A stretch of 57,740 bases of DNA from positions 1-57,740 of the forward strand of contig JAKAFL010000019.1 of NCBI GenBank assembly GCA_021817945.1. Reading direction: 5' to 3'. Source of the stretch: a bacterium. Lineage in GTDB: Bacteria > Verrucomicrobiota > Verrucomicrobiia > Limisphaerales > UBA11358. The translations under genes were made by a program, and so were the position numbers. The stretch's first letter is position 1, and the number at the start of each line of letters is the position of its first letter. Under the pieces are notes generated by a model. It made no database searches. It saw nothing but the letters and a program-made list of their open reading frames with translations, and was not told the DNA's origin. Of the stretch, positions 35,847-44,344 are shown in pieces.

Positions 35847-36376
35847 TTTTTGTCCCCCATATATTTATCGTTGAACTTTTGCCATTTTTCAACAAGGTTG
35901 TGCCGATTCAATATTTCGCCATATTCAACTGGATTATACGCAGCGTGATGAACGAATTGCTCGATTCGAATCAAGTCTTTTGCCCGCCCCAAGCGAAGAG
36001 CAATCGCCATTAAATGCTCCGCTTTCATCACCCAGGTTTTCACATCGCCAACATCCTTTTGGATTGCAAGATCCAGAGCTTCAGACAATAGGGGGTCTTC
36101 TGCCGGAAGAAATTGCACTTGCCATCCGTTTATCAAGAAATGCTCACCAAAAGCCCCGTATCCACGGGGAATCAAATATTCATAAAGCTTTCCAGGAGAG
36201 GCTATCAGACTTCCGGCAAAGCATTCAAATGAGATAAAAACATCAATGTCCAAGGTGGAAGCTGGTTCAATGGGGTAGAATGTTGCGGCAACTGCACCCC
36301 CAATTGCATACTTGCCAATCACGCCATTGGCTTGAAGTTCATTCAGCACCTTTATTGCTCCTTTAGTATCGTTCAT
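35843..36376 (-). CDS. Nucleotidyltransferase-fold protein (AbiEii/DUF6036-like)
   Basis: 177 residues. The segment YAIGGAVAATFYPIEPASTLDIDVFISFE carries the G-G...D-x-D pattern of minimal nucleotidyltransferases: AIGGAVA followed by TLDIDVFI with two metal-binding aspartates. AEDPLLSEALDLAIQ, VMKAEHLMAIALRLGRAKDLIRI then follows, matching helper helices of AbiEii/MNT-like proteins. No signal peptide is seen. It forms a two-gene unit with the small charged protein that overlaps its stop. The likely class is a toxin-antitoxin or abortive-infection-type pair; which partner is toxic cannot be said. Confidence 0.7.
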   Translation of the reverse strand: MNDTKGAIKVLNELQANGVIGKYAIGGAVAATFYPIEPASTLDIDVFISFECFAGSLIASPGKLYEYLIPRGYGAFGEHFLINGWQVQFLPAEDPLLSEALDLAIQKDVGDVKTWVMKAEHLMAIALRLGRAKDLIRIEQFVHHAAYNPVEYGEILNRHNLVEKWQKFNDKYMGDKK

Positions 36377-36437
36377 CTCATCGCCTCCAAAACCAGGGAT
36401 GGAAAGTATTTTTCAAGGTGAATTGTCAGACCCTTCA

Positions 36438-36453
36438 ATCAATTTAAATTGAT
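36438..36453. promoter_or_regulatory. 16-bp perfect palindrome
   Basis: ATCAATTTAAATTGAT is self-complementary over 16 bp. It lies ~62 bp upstream of the nucleotidyltransferase start (36376) and downstream of the DUF3826 gene on the same strand. The placement suits an operator for the nucleotidyltransferase pair, as toxin-antitoxin operons are usually autoregulated. No clear -10/-35 pair can be read around it. Confidence 0.4.
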
Positions 36454-36573
36454 GCGATGATTTCTTGACCGGCATAAAATCCCATCCATTTAACCCTGGA
36501 AGCGCCTAAGAGGGTTTTTAGGATTTCAAACCGTGCCATTACTGAAACCTGTCCAACCCCTGCCGCAGGCCAT

Positions 36574-37305
36574 TTAATGCGCCACTGCGGAGGCTTCCGT
36601 GGACGTGGAATCACCCTGCTTGGGCTGCTGGCGCTGGACCCATTTTTCCGTGGCTTCAGCCACATCAATGCCCTCGGATTTGAGGTAGCCGTTTATTTTC
36701 TGCTTATACTGCTGAAAAATCGCGGTTTTTTCACCTGATGTGCCGCCGTCCATGGCCACTTCACGCGCCTGCTTCAGCCAATCCAGAATGTTTTTCTTAT
36801 CCTCTTCCGTCAGATTGGGAATGATCGAACAGTAGGCGTTGTAGGTGAACTGAACTTTGCCGTAAGTCATCTTATCCTTGACGGTTTCCAATTGGTCCGG
36901 GGTGAGATCCGGGGAGATGGCGGCGATGAAATGATCGTGCAACGGCTTGGACATCATTGGAAACATCTCATCACGCTGCTGGGACCATTCATGGGAACCT
37001 TTTGCCACGTTCCACAAGGCATCATCAATGGATTCATCCCGGGCACGAAGCGCATGGTACTGGGCCACAATGGCTGAAAAAACCCGGTTGGATTTGTCCT
37101 CATCATTCATGGCGAGGGCCTGCATGATTTTGAGGGAACGCTCCTGAACAGTGGAATTATACATGGCCTGGAGTTCTTCCAGCGACGCCGGAGGCGTGCT
37201 CATCACTGGAGCATTTTTTTCCTGCGCCATGACTTTGGCAGGGGGCAGGATTTGGATCGCCACGAGGGCGGCCATCATCATCAGGAAACGGGATGTGTTT
37301 TTCAT
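36574..37305 (-). CDS. DUF3826 domain protein, secreted (second copy)
   Basis: 243 residues with signal peptide (MKNTSRFLMMMAALVAIQIL, cleavage near VMAQE). The mature domain has the same landmarks as the 6185-6817 protein: VQERSLKIMQALAMNDEDKS, AIVAQYHALRARDESID, then ETVKDKMTYGKVQFTYNAYC and TAIFQQYKQKINGYLKSEGI, followed by a longer Gln/Ser-rich tail (QRQQPKQGDSTSTEAS). It follows the GH2 gene on the same strand after 195 bp, so it may be read through or have its own promoter. Its function is unknown; the repeated association with glycosidases points to polysaccharide use. Confidence 0.82.
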   Translation of the reverse strand: MKNTSRFLMMMAALVAIQILPPAKVMAQEKNAPVMSTPPASLEELQAMYNSTVQERSLKIMQALAMNDEDKSNRVFSAIVAQYHALRARDESIDDALWNVAKGSHEWSQQRDEMFPMMSKPLHDHFIAAISPDLTPDQLETVKDKMTYGKVQFTYNAYCSIIPNLTEEDKKNILDWLKQAREVAMDGGTSGEKTAIFQQYKQKINGYLKSEGIDVAEATEKWVQRQQPKQGDSTSTEASAVAH

Positions 37306-37500
37306 AAATCTGGAATACTCAGTTCATTGAGTTAAATCACTGTTTGGCGCTGGATACAAATTGGCCCATTACCATGGAAAAGGCAAGCCCCCCTCCATCC
37401 CCCATATCCTCTTGCGGCCATTTGGAATGAAATATTCTGGAATGGAGGTTTTTCCGGGAGGAAATGGACATCCGGTTGGGATCTTGGTCTTGCGCCTTGG

Positions 37501-40338
37501 TCATTGGCAATTTTTGGATTGGGCAGGATTAAAATAAAAACGTATCACCCCGACATACACTCCATGGGCCACCGGCGTGGCACCCGCCGGACTGACGACG
37601 TCTGCAGCCTGAAATTTGCTGCCCATGGCGGGAATGGCATCCAGAAAGCCCAGTCCGCAGGTCGGCAGCGGTGGGATGGTATGGCCCGCCAGTTTGGGTG
37701 GGGGAAAAGACGGCGTCAACACCTGCAGAAAGGGAACCCTGCTTTGGTTCACAATGGCAATGGACCCTTCGGATGTGTTCAAGCGCATCCATTGGACCTG
37801 GCTGAAACACCCCTTGAATTCAGGGTACACCCAATCCTTCCAACCCGTAACAGTGTCATTGTAATCATTGTGCCAAAGCCCAAAGGTTACACCTTCCCGC
37901 CTGTTTTTCCATACCCGGTAGGGTCCGTCACCCAGCCAGCTTTTGCTGCGGACCATGGCCTCTGGATAATCAAATACCACTCCGAAGTAATCGTTGGTTC
38001 CTTCCGCAGTATAGGAGTACCGGCACTGCAGGCACCCATCCTTGAAAAGGGTCCACTCCACATCCCCAAGCCTGGCCTGCCGACCAACCACCCTCGGTCC
38101 TGATCCCAGGGAAAAAACATGGCCGTCGGCAACCACAGAATCCACCTGCTGCCCTTGAAATTTCACAACCATGCCGCTTCCACTCAACTGGGATGGTCCG
38201 GTCTGGCCGGCTTTGATTTTTTCGCTGGCGGCAATTCCGGACGTGGAATCCGAGTCCGGCCCCTTGCCGGTGTCCCCGCCGATGGGCCAGACAAAGGTAC
38301 ATAATTCATGGCCGGAAGGATCATCCACCCGCACTGCGAGTGTATTCACACCACCGCCATCGGCACTCAAACGGGCCAAACCGGGAAAAGGCAATTCCAA
38401 CGTTCCGGTCCGGCCTGGCTGGACATCCGGTCCGGCCACATCCCCGGAAGCCACCACGGATTCAGAGGGTGCTTCATCACCGAAAGGTCCGGGATAATTT
38501 CGCAATTCCCAGTGAAACCGGCACTGGGCCGCATTCAAGAAACTGTAGTGGTTTTCCAGACCAATACGGGTGACGCCCCCGCCAGACTTGGCCTTTTCCA
38601 AAAGCCTCAGTTGAATGGGCGACCAGATTTGCTTGATCGCATAAAAGCTCGCTTCCCGCTGCCGGTAGGGACCCACAATGCCGTCAGGCGCCTCATTGCC
38701 GGCGACGTCTATAAAACCATTCGAGGGATGCCGCACCCCCTCATCCAAATACGCCCAGATGAAGCCGCCTCCCAAATAGGGGCTTTGCTCCATCAAACCC
38801 CAAACACTGGCCAGGCCCGATCCTGCCCCGCCATCGTAGAGGCTGTGAATGAATTCCGTGGGCATGTAAATCCATTTGTTGGGAGATTTCCAATCCACAA
38901 TGTAATGATTCTTATGAAAGGTGATCGGCCACCCTTGGACTGCGGATTTCAAATATTCATAAGGCAGATAATGCGCGGTGTTCAAACCATCGAAGGGCGC
39001 CCACGGATGCAGCACCCGGCGGTTTTGTGGATCATACTGATCAAACAAATGGTCCAAGTTGGTGTTGAATCCACCTTCATTGCCATTATCCCAAAATAAG
39101 ACCGACGGATGGTTGACATCGCGCTCGACCATTTCCCGGACCAGTTTGGATCCCGTTGGCGTGTCATAAGCCTTGTGCCACCCCGCAAGCTCATCCAACA
39201 CGTACAGGCCCATTTCATCGCAAACATCCAGAAAGGCGGCATCCGGTGGATAATGGGACATGCGGACGGCATTCATATTCATGGCCTTGAGGGTTTCCAC
39301 ATCCAACCGTTGAACCGCCTCACTGAGGCATCTTCCGGAATCGGGCCAGAATGAATGGCGGTTGCATCCCTTGAGAATGATTCTTTGGCCATTGAGGTAC
39401 AAACCGTCCCCATCCCGGACTTCAAAAGTCCTGAAACCAAACCGACGCTGGATATGATGAAGAACACCCTCCCGGCCCATGAGACTCACGGAAACCTGGT
39501 AGAGATTGGGCGTTTCGGCAGTCCACAATCGCGGCGAGTCAATGTGGGTGACCAGCCGCGCCTGACCGCCGGGCGACCCTGCGGCATCTGCATCCACGTC
39601 CGCGCCGAATGGGGGCCCCACAGGCTGGCCTGATGCTGTTTCAATCCTTGCCTCCAACCGATCTCCCTTGGTTGCTCCATCCAACCGCACATCCATGGCA
39701 AATGACCCATCCGCCCTGCCATCCACAGCCACTCCGGCAATGAATTGCATAGGCACGTGCTCGAGGTAAACCGGGCGGTCAATGCCGCCATACATCCAAT
39801 AATCCGCATTGCGCTCCGCCCCATTGACAGAGGCATTGGCAGAGTGCTTGGCCACGGTGACTTCCAGGATATTGGTTCCGCCCGGGTGCAGAAGCCGGGT
39901 GACTTCGTATTGAAACTGGTAATACCCGCCCTGGTGCATGGGGCCGACCGAAACGCCATTCAGGCGGGCGCTGGTATCAGTCATGGATCCATCAAAAACC
40001 AAAAAAGTGCGCCCGTCGCCCCAGTCGGATGGCGCCTGGAAATCATGCTCGTACAAACCGGTCTCACCATAGGCATTGGTCAGGTCCCGATAATAATTCA
40101 AGGTGCCGAAACCATGGAGTTCCCAATTGGAGGGCACTGGGATATTGGTCCAATACCCGGATTGCGCCCCGCTGGTGCAGAAAAACCGCCAGGGCACCGC
40201 ATCATCCTTGCCGTGACCGGAAAGGTAGAGAAAGGCGGTGTCCGCCGATTCCGCCCTCAGGGCCAAGGCCCACAGAGCCAGGAAGGCCAGCCGCCAAACG
40301 GCACGACCTGCATGGAGCTGGAATTGGGAAAGATTCAT
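37501..40338 (-). CDS. GH2 family glycosidase (beta-galactosidase-like), secreted
   Basis: 945 residues from the ATG at 40338, directly ahead of a signal peptide (MNLSQFQLHAGRAVWRLAFLALWALALRA). GH2 order: sugar-binding domain (TNIPVPSNWELHGFGTLNYY, GETGLYEHDF, FLVFDGSMTDTSARLNG), immunoglobulin-like domain (RRFGFRTFEVRDGDGLYLNG), and TIM barrel with RMSHYPPDAAFLDVCDEMGLYV, LFWDNGNEGGFNT (acid/base glutamate) and IYMPTEFIHSLYDGGAGSG (nucleophile glutamate). It probably removes beta-galactose or a beta-uronic acid from side chains. It lies 37 bp after the AraC gene in the same transcript. Confidence 0.88.
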   Translation of the reverse strand: MNLSQFQLHAGRAVWRLAFLALWALALRAESADTAFLYLSGHGKDDAVPWRFFCTSGAQSGYWTNIPVPSNWELHGFGTLNYYRDLTNAYGETGLYEHDFQAPSDWGDGRTFLVFDGSMTDTSARLNGVSVGPMHQGGYYQFQYEVTRLLHPGGTNILEVTVAKHSANASVNGAERNADYWMYGGIDRPVYLEHVPMQFIAGVAVDGRADGSFAMDVRLDGATKGDRLEARIETASGQPVGPPFGADVDADAAGSPGGQARLVTHIDSPRLWTAETPNLYQVSVSLMGREGVLHHIQRRFGFRTFEVRDGDGLYLNGQRIILKGCNRHSFWPDSGRCLSEAVQRLDVETLKAMNMNAVRMSHYPPDAAFLDVCDEMGLYVLDELAGWHKAYDTPTGSKLVREMVERDVNHPSVLFWDNGNEGGFNTNLDHLFDQYDPQNRRVLHPWAPFDGLNTAHYLPYEYLKSAVQGWPITFHKNHYIVDWKSPNKWIYMPTEFIHSLYDGGAGSGLASVWGLMEQSPYLGGGFIWAYLDEGVRHPSNGFIDVAGNEAPDGIVGPYRQREASFYAIKQIWSPIQLRLLEKAKSGGGVTRIGLENHYSFLNAAQCRFHWELRNYPGPFGDEAPSESVVASGDVAGPDVQPGRTGTLELPFPGLARLSADGGGVNTLAVRVDDPSGHELCTFVWPIGGDTGKGPDSDSTSGIAASEKIKAGQTGPSQLSGSGMVVKFQGQQVDSVVADGHVFSLGSGPRVVGRQARLGDVEWTLFKDGCLQCRYSYTAEGTNDYFGVVFDYPEAMVRSKSWLGDGPYRVWKNRREGVTFGLWHNDYNDTVTGWKDWVYPEFKGCFSQVQWMRLNTSEGSIAIVNQSRVPFLQVLTPSFPPPKLAGHTIPPLPTCGLGFLDAIPAMGSKFQAADVVSPAGATPVAHGVYVGVIRFYFNPAQSKNCQ

Positions 40339-40375
40339 GGAAAACCCGCCATTGATTAGAAATGGCAACTGGCTG

Positions 40376-41224
40376 TCACTTGAGATGCTGGCGAAACTCT
40401 GTGGGGGTCATCCCCGTGTGATGCCTGAAAAAGTGGCTGAAGTAAAATTCGCTGGAGAAGTTCAACTGGCCGGAGACATCCTTGACTGAGAGCCGCTTAT
40501 CCGCCAGCAGCAACCGGGCCTGATCCAGGCGGGCGCGCTGGATCATTTGGTGAATGGTGCCCTGGCCCGAGGTCCGGAACATGGCCCGCAGGCCGGAGTA
40601 ACTGATTTTCGCAATGCTGGCCAGTTCGCTCGCCTTCCAATCCCTGGCCGGGTTGGTGGAAATGGCGTTCAAAACCCGCAACACCGGCTGCGGCAATTCC
40701 GCATGGGGGGAAGTCAGAAGATCGCGGGACATCAGAAGTTTGCCCAGCAAATGAGTGATGGTGAGGTGAACCTGCCATTCCCAGCCGGCGGGCTGGCGCC
40801 GAACCAGGCGCAAAAGCTCATTCTGGGTTTTGACGGCAAAACGCAGGTCGTCCAGGGCAAACTCGGCATTCTCAAAATCGCGGATTTCTTCATGCCAGAA
40901 TTCGAGGCCCGGCCCCCCGAAACGAAAGCCCACAATGGACAAATGGCGCCCGGGTGCCGGGATGTAGGTGCGCGGCGAATTCATGTCCAACAACCAGACC
41001 TCCCGCCCGCGACGCAAACGAAAGCGGCGGGAGCGGTATTCCAGTTCGCCCGCCCCGGATTGCACCCAGAAAAGATGGGCCCCCGGCTTTTCAAATCGTT
41101 CGTGGTGGTCCGGCTGTTCCATCCGGCGCACACCCAAGGAATATAAATGCCACAACAGGCGGCGTGCCACCAGCGATGGAGACACACTGATCAACCCTTT
41201 GCCGCTGGTTAATTTATCAGACAT
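40376..41224 (-). CDS. AraC-family transcriptional regulator
   Basis: 282 residues. The N-terminal ~150 form a cupin-type sensor (GAHLFWVQSGAGELEYRSRRF, LLDMNSPRTYIPAPGRHLSI, VGFRFGGPGLEFWHEE). The C-terminal ~100 hold the double helix-turn-helix of AraC/XylS: WKASELASIAKISYSGLRAM and KDVSGQLNFSSEFYFSHFFR ending in TGMTPTEFRQHL. It sits inside the operon, 3 bp after the DUF1537 kinase and 37 bp before GH2, so it likely autoregulates the sugar-acid operon; the divergent spacer at 48879-48996 is a natural target. The ligand is unknown. Confidence 0.92.
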   Translation of the reverse strand: MSDKLTSGKGLISVSPSLVARRLLWHLYSLGVRRMEQPDHHERFEKPGAHLFWVQSGAGELEYRSRRFRLRRGREVWLLDMNSPRTYIPAPGRHLSIVGFRFGGPGLEFWHEEIRDFENAEFALDDLRFAVKTQNELLRLVRRQPAGWEWQVHLTITHLLGKLLMSRDLLTSPHAELPQPVLRVLNAISTNPARDWKASELASIAKISYSGLRAMFRTSGQGTIHQMIQRARLDQARLLLADKRLSVKDVSGQLNFSSEFYFSHFFRHHTGMTPTEFRQHLK

Positions 41225-41227
41225 GAT

Positions 41228-42406
41228 TCATCCTTTAATAAGCAAAGGGACGGGTGTTGTCCACTCTTCCGGCCAGGAATAGGATCCCGGCTTGATGGTC
41301 AGAAATTGCGACACACCGCCTGAAACCGCAAGGGTGGCCACTCCCGGGGCCCATTCCCGTCTGACCTCGATTCTTTTCCATTTCATCCGGCGCACCAGTT
41401 CCGCCGATGTGGCGCCACCCTCGGCAAAAATATTTTGAACCGGCACCTTGCGCAAAACTCGCTCCGTAATTTGTACCAGGTACTCTGAGAGCCTGCGTGA
41501 GACCTTGAAATCCTGGACTTGGGGCAATCCCACGCTCAAAACCACCCGGCGGTGGGATTCCAGGGATTGGACCACGCGACGGGAAATGACATCCCGCGCG
41601 CCATCGGAGAATTGGGTTCCCCACATGAGTTCCAAAGGCAGGCTGAATACCGGCACCTGCGTGGCGCGGGCGGAGGCCATCAGCCGTTTTGCGGAGCGGC
41701 TGGCCGTTCCGCACACAAACAATTGCTGCCCGGAATCAAAATCCACCTCGGCGGGAGGGGTTTCCAATGGCGCGCCGTTTTCCCGGACCAGCAGCGCGGC
41801 AAAGAACTCCGACCCGCCCACGGGCAACAAGTCGGGAGCGGCCATATCAGCCCAACGCTGAACCTGCTCAGGCGAGTCCGCCTGCGCGATCAGCAATGTG
41901 TTGTGGGGCGTTTCCATTCCAGGCCCGCCCAGCCGCAACAAGTTGCGCTCGGGCTTTCCCATCAGCCGCATGACTTGTGAACTGAGGCGGGGATGCTCGG
42001 GATCCCTGGCAAACTCGGTGCGGTGAAGGGGCTTGCCATGGACATAATATTCGCCATTCCGAATAATGCGACCCAGGGAGGGATTGGCAGGCAATATCAC
42101 GGCGCGGTCACAGGACAATGCGTGCATCACCCCTTCCACCTCGGCGATGACATTGCCGCGCAGGATGGAATCCACTTTTTTATAAATCCACCGCGCGCCT
42201 GCCGCGTGCAAGGCCCGGGCGGCCCGTTCCGCCCTCAACGCGGCTTCCGCCGGAGGGCATGATCTGGAATCGGTATCCACGCAAACAAGGTCGGCCTGGC
42301 CATCGGGCTTGCCTTCACGCAGAATTTCCGCGCGAAGGCCGTGCCGCAATCCCACGGCGCCCAGCTCGGCGGCTCCAGTCAGATCATCTGCTATCACTCC
42401 AATCAT
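41228..42406 (-). CDS. Four-carbon acid sugar kinase family protein (DUF1537)
   Basis: 392 residues. The opening MIGVIADDLTGAAELGAVGL is the signature of DUF1537 kinases; IYKKVDSILRGNVIAEVE follows (substrate-site lysine/arginine), and the C-terminal nucleotide-binding part has FAEGGATSAELVRRM and KPGSYSW. These enzymes phosphorylate sugar acids such as threonate, erythronate or 3-oxo-isoapionate in the cytoplasm, using ATP. Its start overlaps the stop of the PdxA2-like gene (ATGA), the classical partner of DUF1537 in threonate/erythronate degradation, so the pair most likely converts a four-carbon (or branched) acid to a triose phosphate. Confidence 0.9.
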   Translation of the reverse strand: MIGVIADDLTGAAELGAVGLRHGLRAEILREGKPDGQADLVCVDTDSRSCPPAEAALRAERAARALHAAGARWIYKKVDSILRGNVIAEVEGVMHALSCDRAVILPANPSLGRIIRNGEYYVHGKPLHRTEFARDPEHPRLSSQVMRLMGKPERNLLRLGGPGMETPHNTLLIAQADSPEQVQRWADMAAPDLLPVGGSEFFAALLVRENGAPLETPPAEVDFDSGQQLFVCGTASRSAKRLMASARATQVPVFSLPLELMWGTQFSDGARDVISRRVVQSLESHRRVVLSVGLPQVQDFKVSRRLSEYLVQITERVLRKVPVQNIFAEGGATSAELVRRMKWKRIEVRREWAPGVATLAVSGGVSQFLTIKPGSYSWPEEWTTPVPLLIKG

Positions 42407-43425
42407 AACGACTCCTTGGTTTTTTTTCGGGAGGCCAGAAGGGCCGCCACCTTGACTGCTGAAAACATGCTTCCCGGGTCAGCCTTTCCCTTCCAGGCAA
42501 TATCAAAGGCCGTGCCATGATCCACCGAAGTGCGGACGATGGGCAGCCCCAGGGTCAGGTTCACGCCTGTGTCAAAAGCCAGCATTTTAAAGGGAATGTG
42601 CCCCTGGTCATGATACAGCGTCACCACGGCATCATACCGTTTGCGCTGGTGGATGGTGAACACGGCGTCTGGAACCAGCGGCCCCTCCACCTTGATTTTG
42701 CGGAGACGCGCCCTCCGCACCGCAGGCGCCACCAACCTCTCCTCTTCCCGCCTCCCAAACAGCCCGTGCTCGCCCGCGTGCGGGTTCAAGCCGCAAACCC
42801 CCAGCCTCGGCTCCCGCCCCAGCATGGTGCGCATCGCCTGGGCGGTTAATTCAATCACGGCCAGAATCCGTTCCACGGTCAATTTCCCGGGCGCATCCAC
42901 ATAGCCCACGTGGGTGGTGGCCATGGTCACCGTCAGCACATCGGAATAAAGCATCATGCAGCTCCGTCGAGCCCCGGTCAGGGCCGTGAATATTTCAGTG
43001 TGGCCGGGATGTTTAACCCCCGAAAGATTCAGTGATTCCTTGTGAATCGGGGCTGTGACCACCCCCTGGATGCGCCCGGCCATGGCCTGCCGCACGGCGC
43101 TCTCAATATACGCGTAGCTGGCCCGACCACATGCGGCGGCAATCCGGCCCGGGCGCACCTTGCGGGCATCCACCGCCCTGCAATCCACCACGCAAGGCTT
43201 TTTCACCGGGTCCATGGCCTCGAATTCCGGGAGCGTGATCACCGCATCCTCCCAGGTTTTGAATCCATGTCCCGCCACGCGCCTCAAAATCCCCGCATCC
43301 CCGAACAACACCGGGATGCACACCCGTTTCACCACCTCGGAGCCAAGGGCTGCAAGGCATATTTCAGGCCCTATCCCGGCCGGATCCCCCATCGTAAGCC
43401 CCAAGACTGGTTTATTCCTTTTCAT
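42403..43425 (-). CDS. pdxA2: PdxA2-type 4-phospho-sugar-acid dehydrogenase
   Basis: 340 residues from the ATG at 43425, chosen for its ATGA overlap with the aldolase stop. The PdxA fold is clear: LGLTMGDPAGIGPEI, VTAPIHKESLNLSGVKHPGHTEIF (first metal histidine), GLNPHAGEHGLFGREE-type loop (second) and VTLYHDQGHIPFKML (third). PdxA makes a pyridoxine precursor, but the pairing with a DUF1537 kinase, here next door, marks the PdxA2 branch, which oxidises and decarboxylates 4-phospho-threonate or -erythronate to dihydroxyacetone phosphate using NAD+. A housekeeping PdxA role is unlikely in this operon. Confidence 0.88.
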   Translation of the reverse strand: MKRNKPVLGLTMGDPAGIGPEICLAALGSEVVKRVCIPVLFGDAGILRRVAGHGFKTWEDAVITLPEFEAMDPVKKPCVVDCRAVDARKVRPGRIAAACGRASYAYIESAVRQAMAGRIQGVVTAPIHKESLNLSGVKHPGHTEIFTALTGARRSCMMLYSDVLTVTMATTHVGYVDAPGKLTVERILAVIELTAQAMRTMLGREPRLGVCGLNPHAGEHGLFGRREEERLVAPAVRRARLRKIKVEGPLVPDAVFTIHQRKRYDAVVTLYHDQGHIPFKMLAFDTGVNLTLGLPIVRTSVDHGTAFDIAWKGKADPGSMFSAVKVAALLASRKKTKESL

Positions 43426-44336
43426 CGTCCATTGAGCAGGTGCAGGGCGCCCATTTGTTGCCGGATTTGTTCCATCTCCGCCTCCCGGACTTTTACCAAC
43501 GGCGGCATGACATGGGGCGAACACAGTCCACGATGAAACATGGCCGCTTTCAAGGCCGCCAGGGATTCGTTCAGGTTGCGACCTTTTTGATACAACGCCG
43601 CCACGGCATTCATTTTTGAGAAACAGGCGGAAACCTCTTCCCAGCGGGTTTCCCGCACTGCATGGTCAAATTGAATGCAGGTATCCGGCACCAGGTTTCC
43701 CACGCTGGGCACAATGCCATCCGCCCCAAGTTTGCATCCCATTTCCATGAGGGCACCCACTCCGATAAACACGGAAAAGCCCGGGCGCCCGCCGAACCTC
43801 TTGAGAAGCTCCTCGATTCGTCGGGGATTATTTTCCGAATCCTTGATGCCAGCAAGTTTAGGGTGGCCCAGCAGCCGGCCGACCACATCCAAGGGAATGG
43901 ACACCTTGGATGTGGCGGGCATGTTGTACAGGAGCAAGGGACCGTTCAAGCCATCCAAGATTCGGCGGTACCAGCTTTCCAAATTCTCCAAGGGCATGCT
44001 GGCCGGGGGCCGGCAGACCAGGGCCTCCACTCCTGCGGCCAGAAACTCATTGCCCACCTCGCATTCGCGCGGGTGCGCATCACCTATCCCGGCGTAAACC
44101 ACGGTGCGACCCCGTGCCTGTGCTGCGACCATGTCCACCAGTTGGCGCCTCTGCGCCCAGGGAATGCCCGAACCTTCCCCGGTTGTTCCCAGCACAAAAA
44201 TACCGTCCACCCTGCTCGCCAGCAAAAAGTCCACCACCCTGCCCACGGCGGGTGCGTCCAACTGGCCCTCCGGAGTGACCGGAGTGACCATGGGCACCAC
44301 CACGCCACGGTGTTTTTTTATTGTTTCGCTCATCAT
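43422..44336 (-). CDS. Dihydrodipicolinate synthase family aldolase (second copy)
   Basis: 304 residues from the ATG at 44336. The motifs GTTGEGSGIP, the tyrosine of LLYNMPAT (about Y137) and the Schiff-base lysine of AGIKDSENN (about K165) show an active class I aldolase/lyase of the DapA/NanA superfamily. It lies between an iron-type alcohol dehydrogenase and PdxA2, 8 bp after the former's stop and overlapping the latter's start. A DapA role is unlikely; cleavage or dehydration of a 2-keto sugar acid is more probable. It differs clearly from the 19116-20039 paralogue, suggesting separate substrates. Confidence 0.87.
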   Translation of the reverse strand: MMSETIKKHRGVVVPMVTPVTPEGQLDAPAVGRVVDFLLASRVDGIFVLGTTGEGSGIPWAQRRQLVDMVAAQARGRTVVYAGIGDAHPRECEVGNEFLAAGVEALVCRPPASMPLENLESWYRRILDGLNGPLLLYNMPATSKVSIPLDVVGRLLGHPKLAGIKDSENNPRRIEELLKRFGGRPGFSVFIGVGALMEMGCKLGADGIVPSVGNLVPDTCIQFDHAVRETRWEEVSACFSKMNAVAALYQKGRNLNESLAALKAAMFHRGLCSPHVMPPLVKVREAEMEQIRQQMGALHLLNGR

Positions 44337-44344
44337 TTTCAAAT

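Noticed and set aside
36540-36573. Possible terminator after the second DUF3826 gene
   Set aside because: Only weak short stems and no T-run are seen, unlike the strong terminator at 23040-23078.
42403-43425. Housekeeping PdxA (pyridoxine synthesis)
   Set aside because: The fold is shared, but the 4-bp overlap with a DUF1537 kinase and the catabolic operon favour PdxA2.
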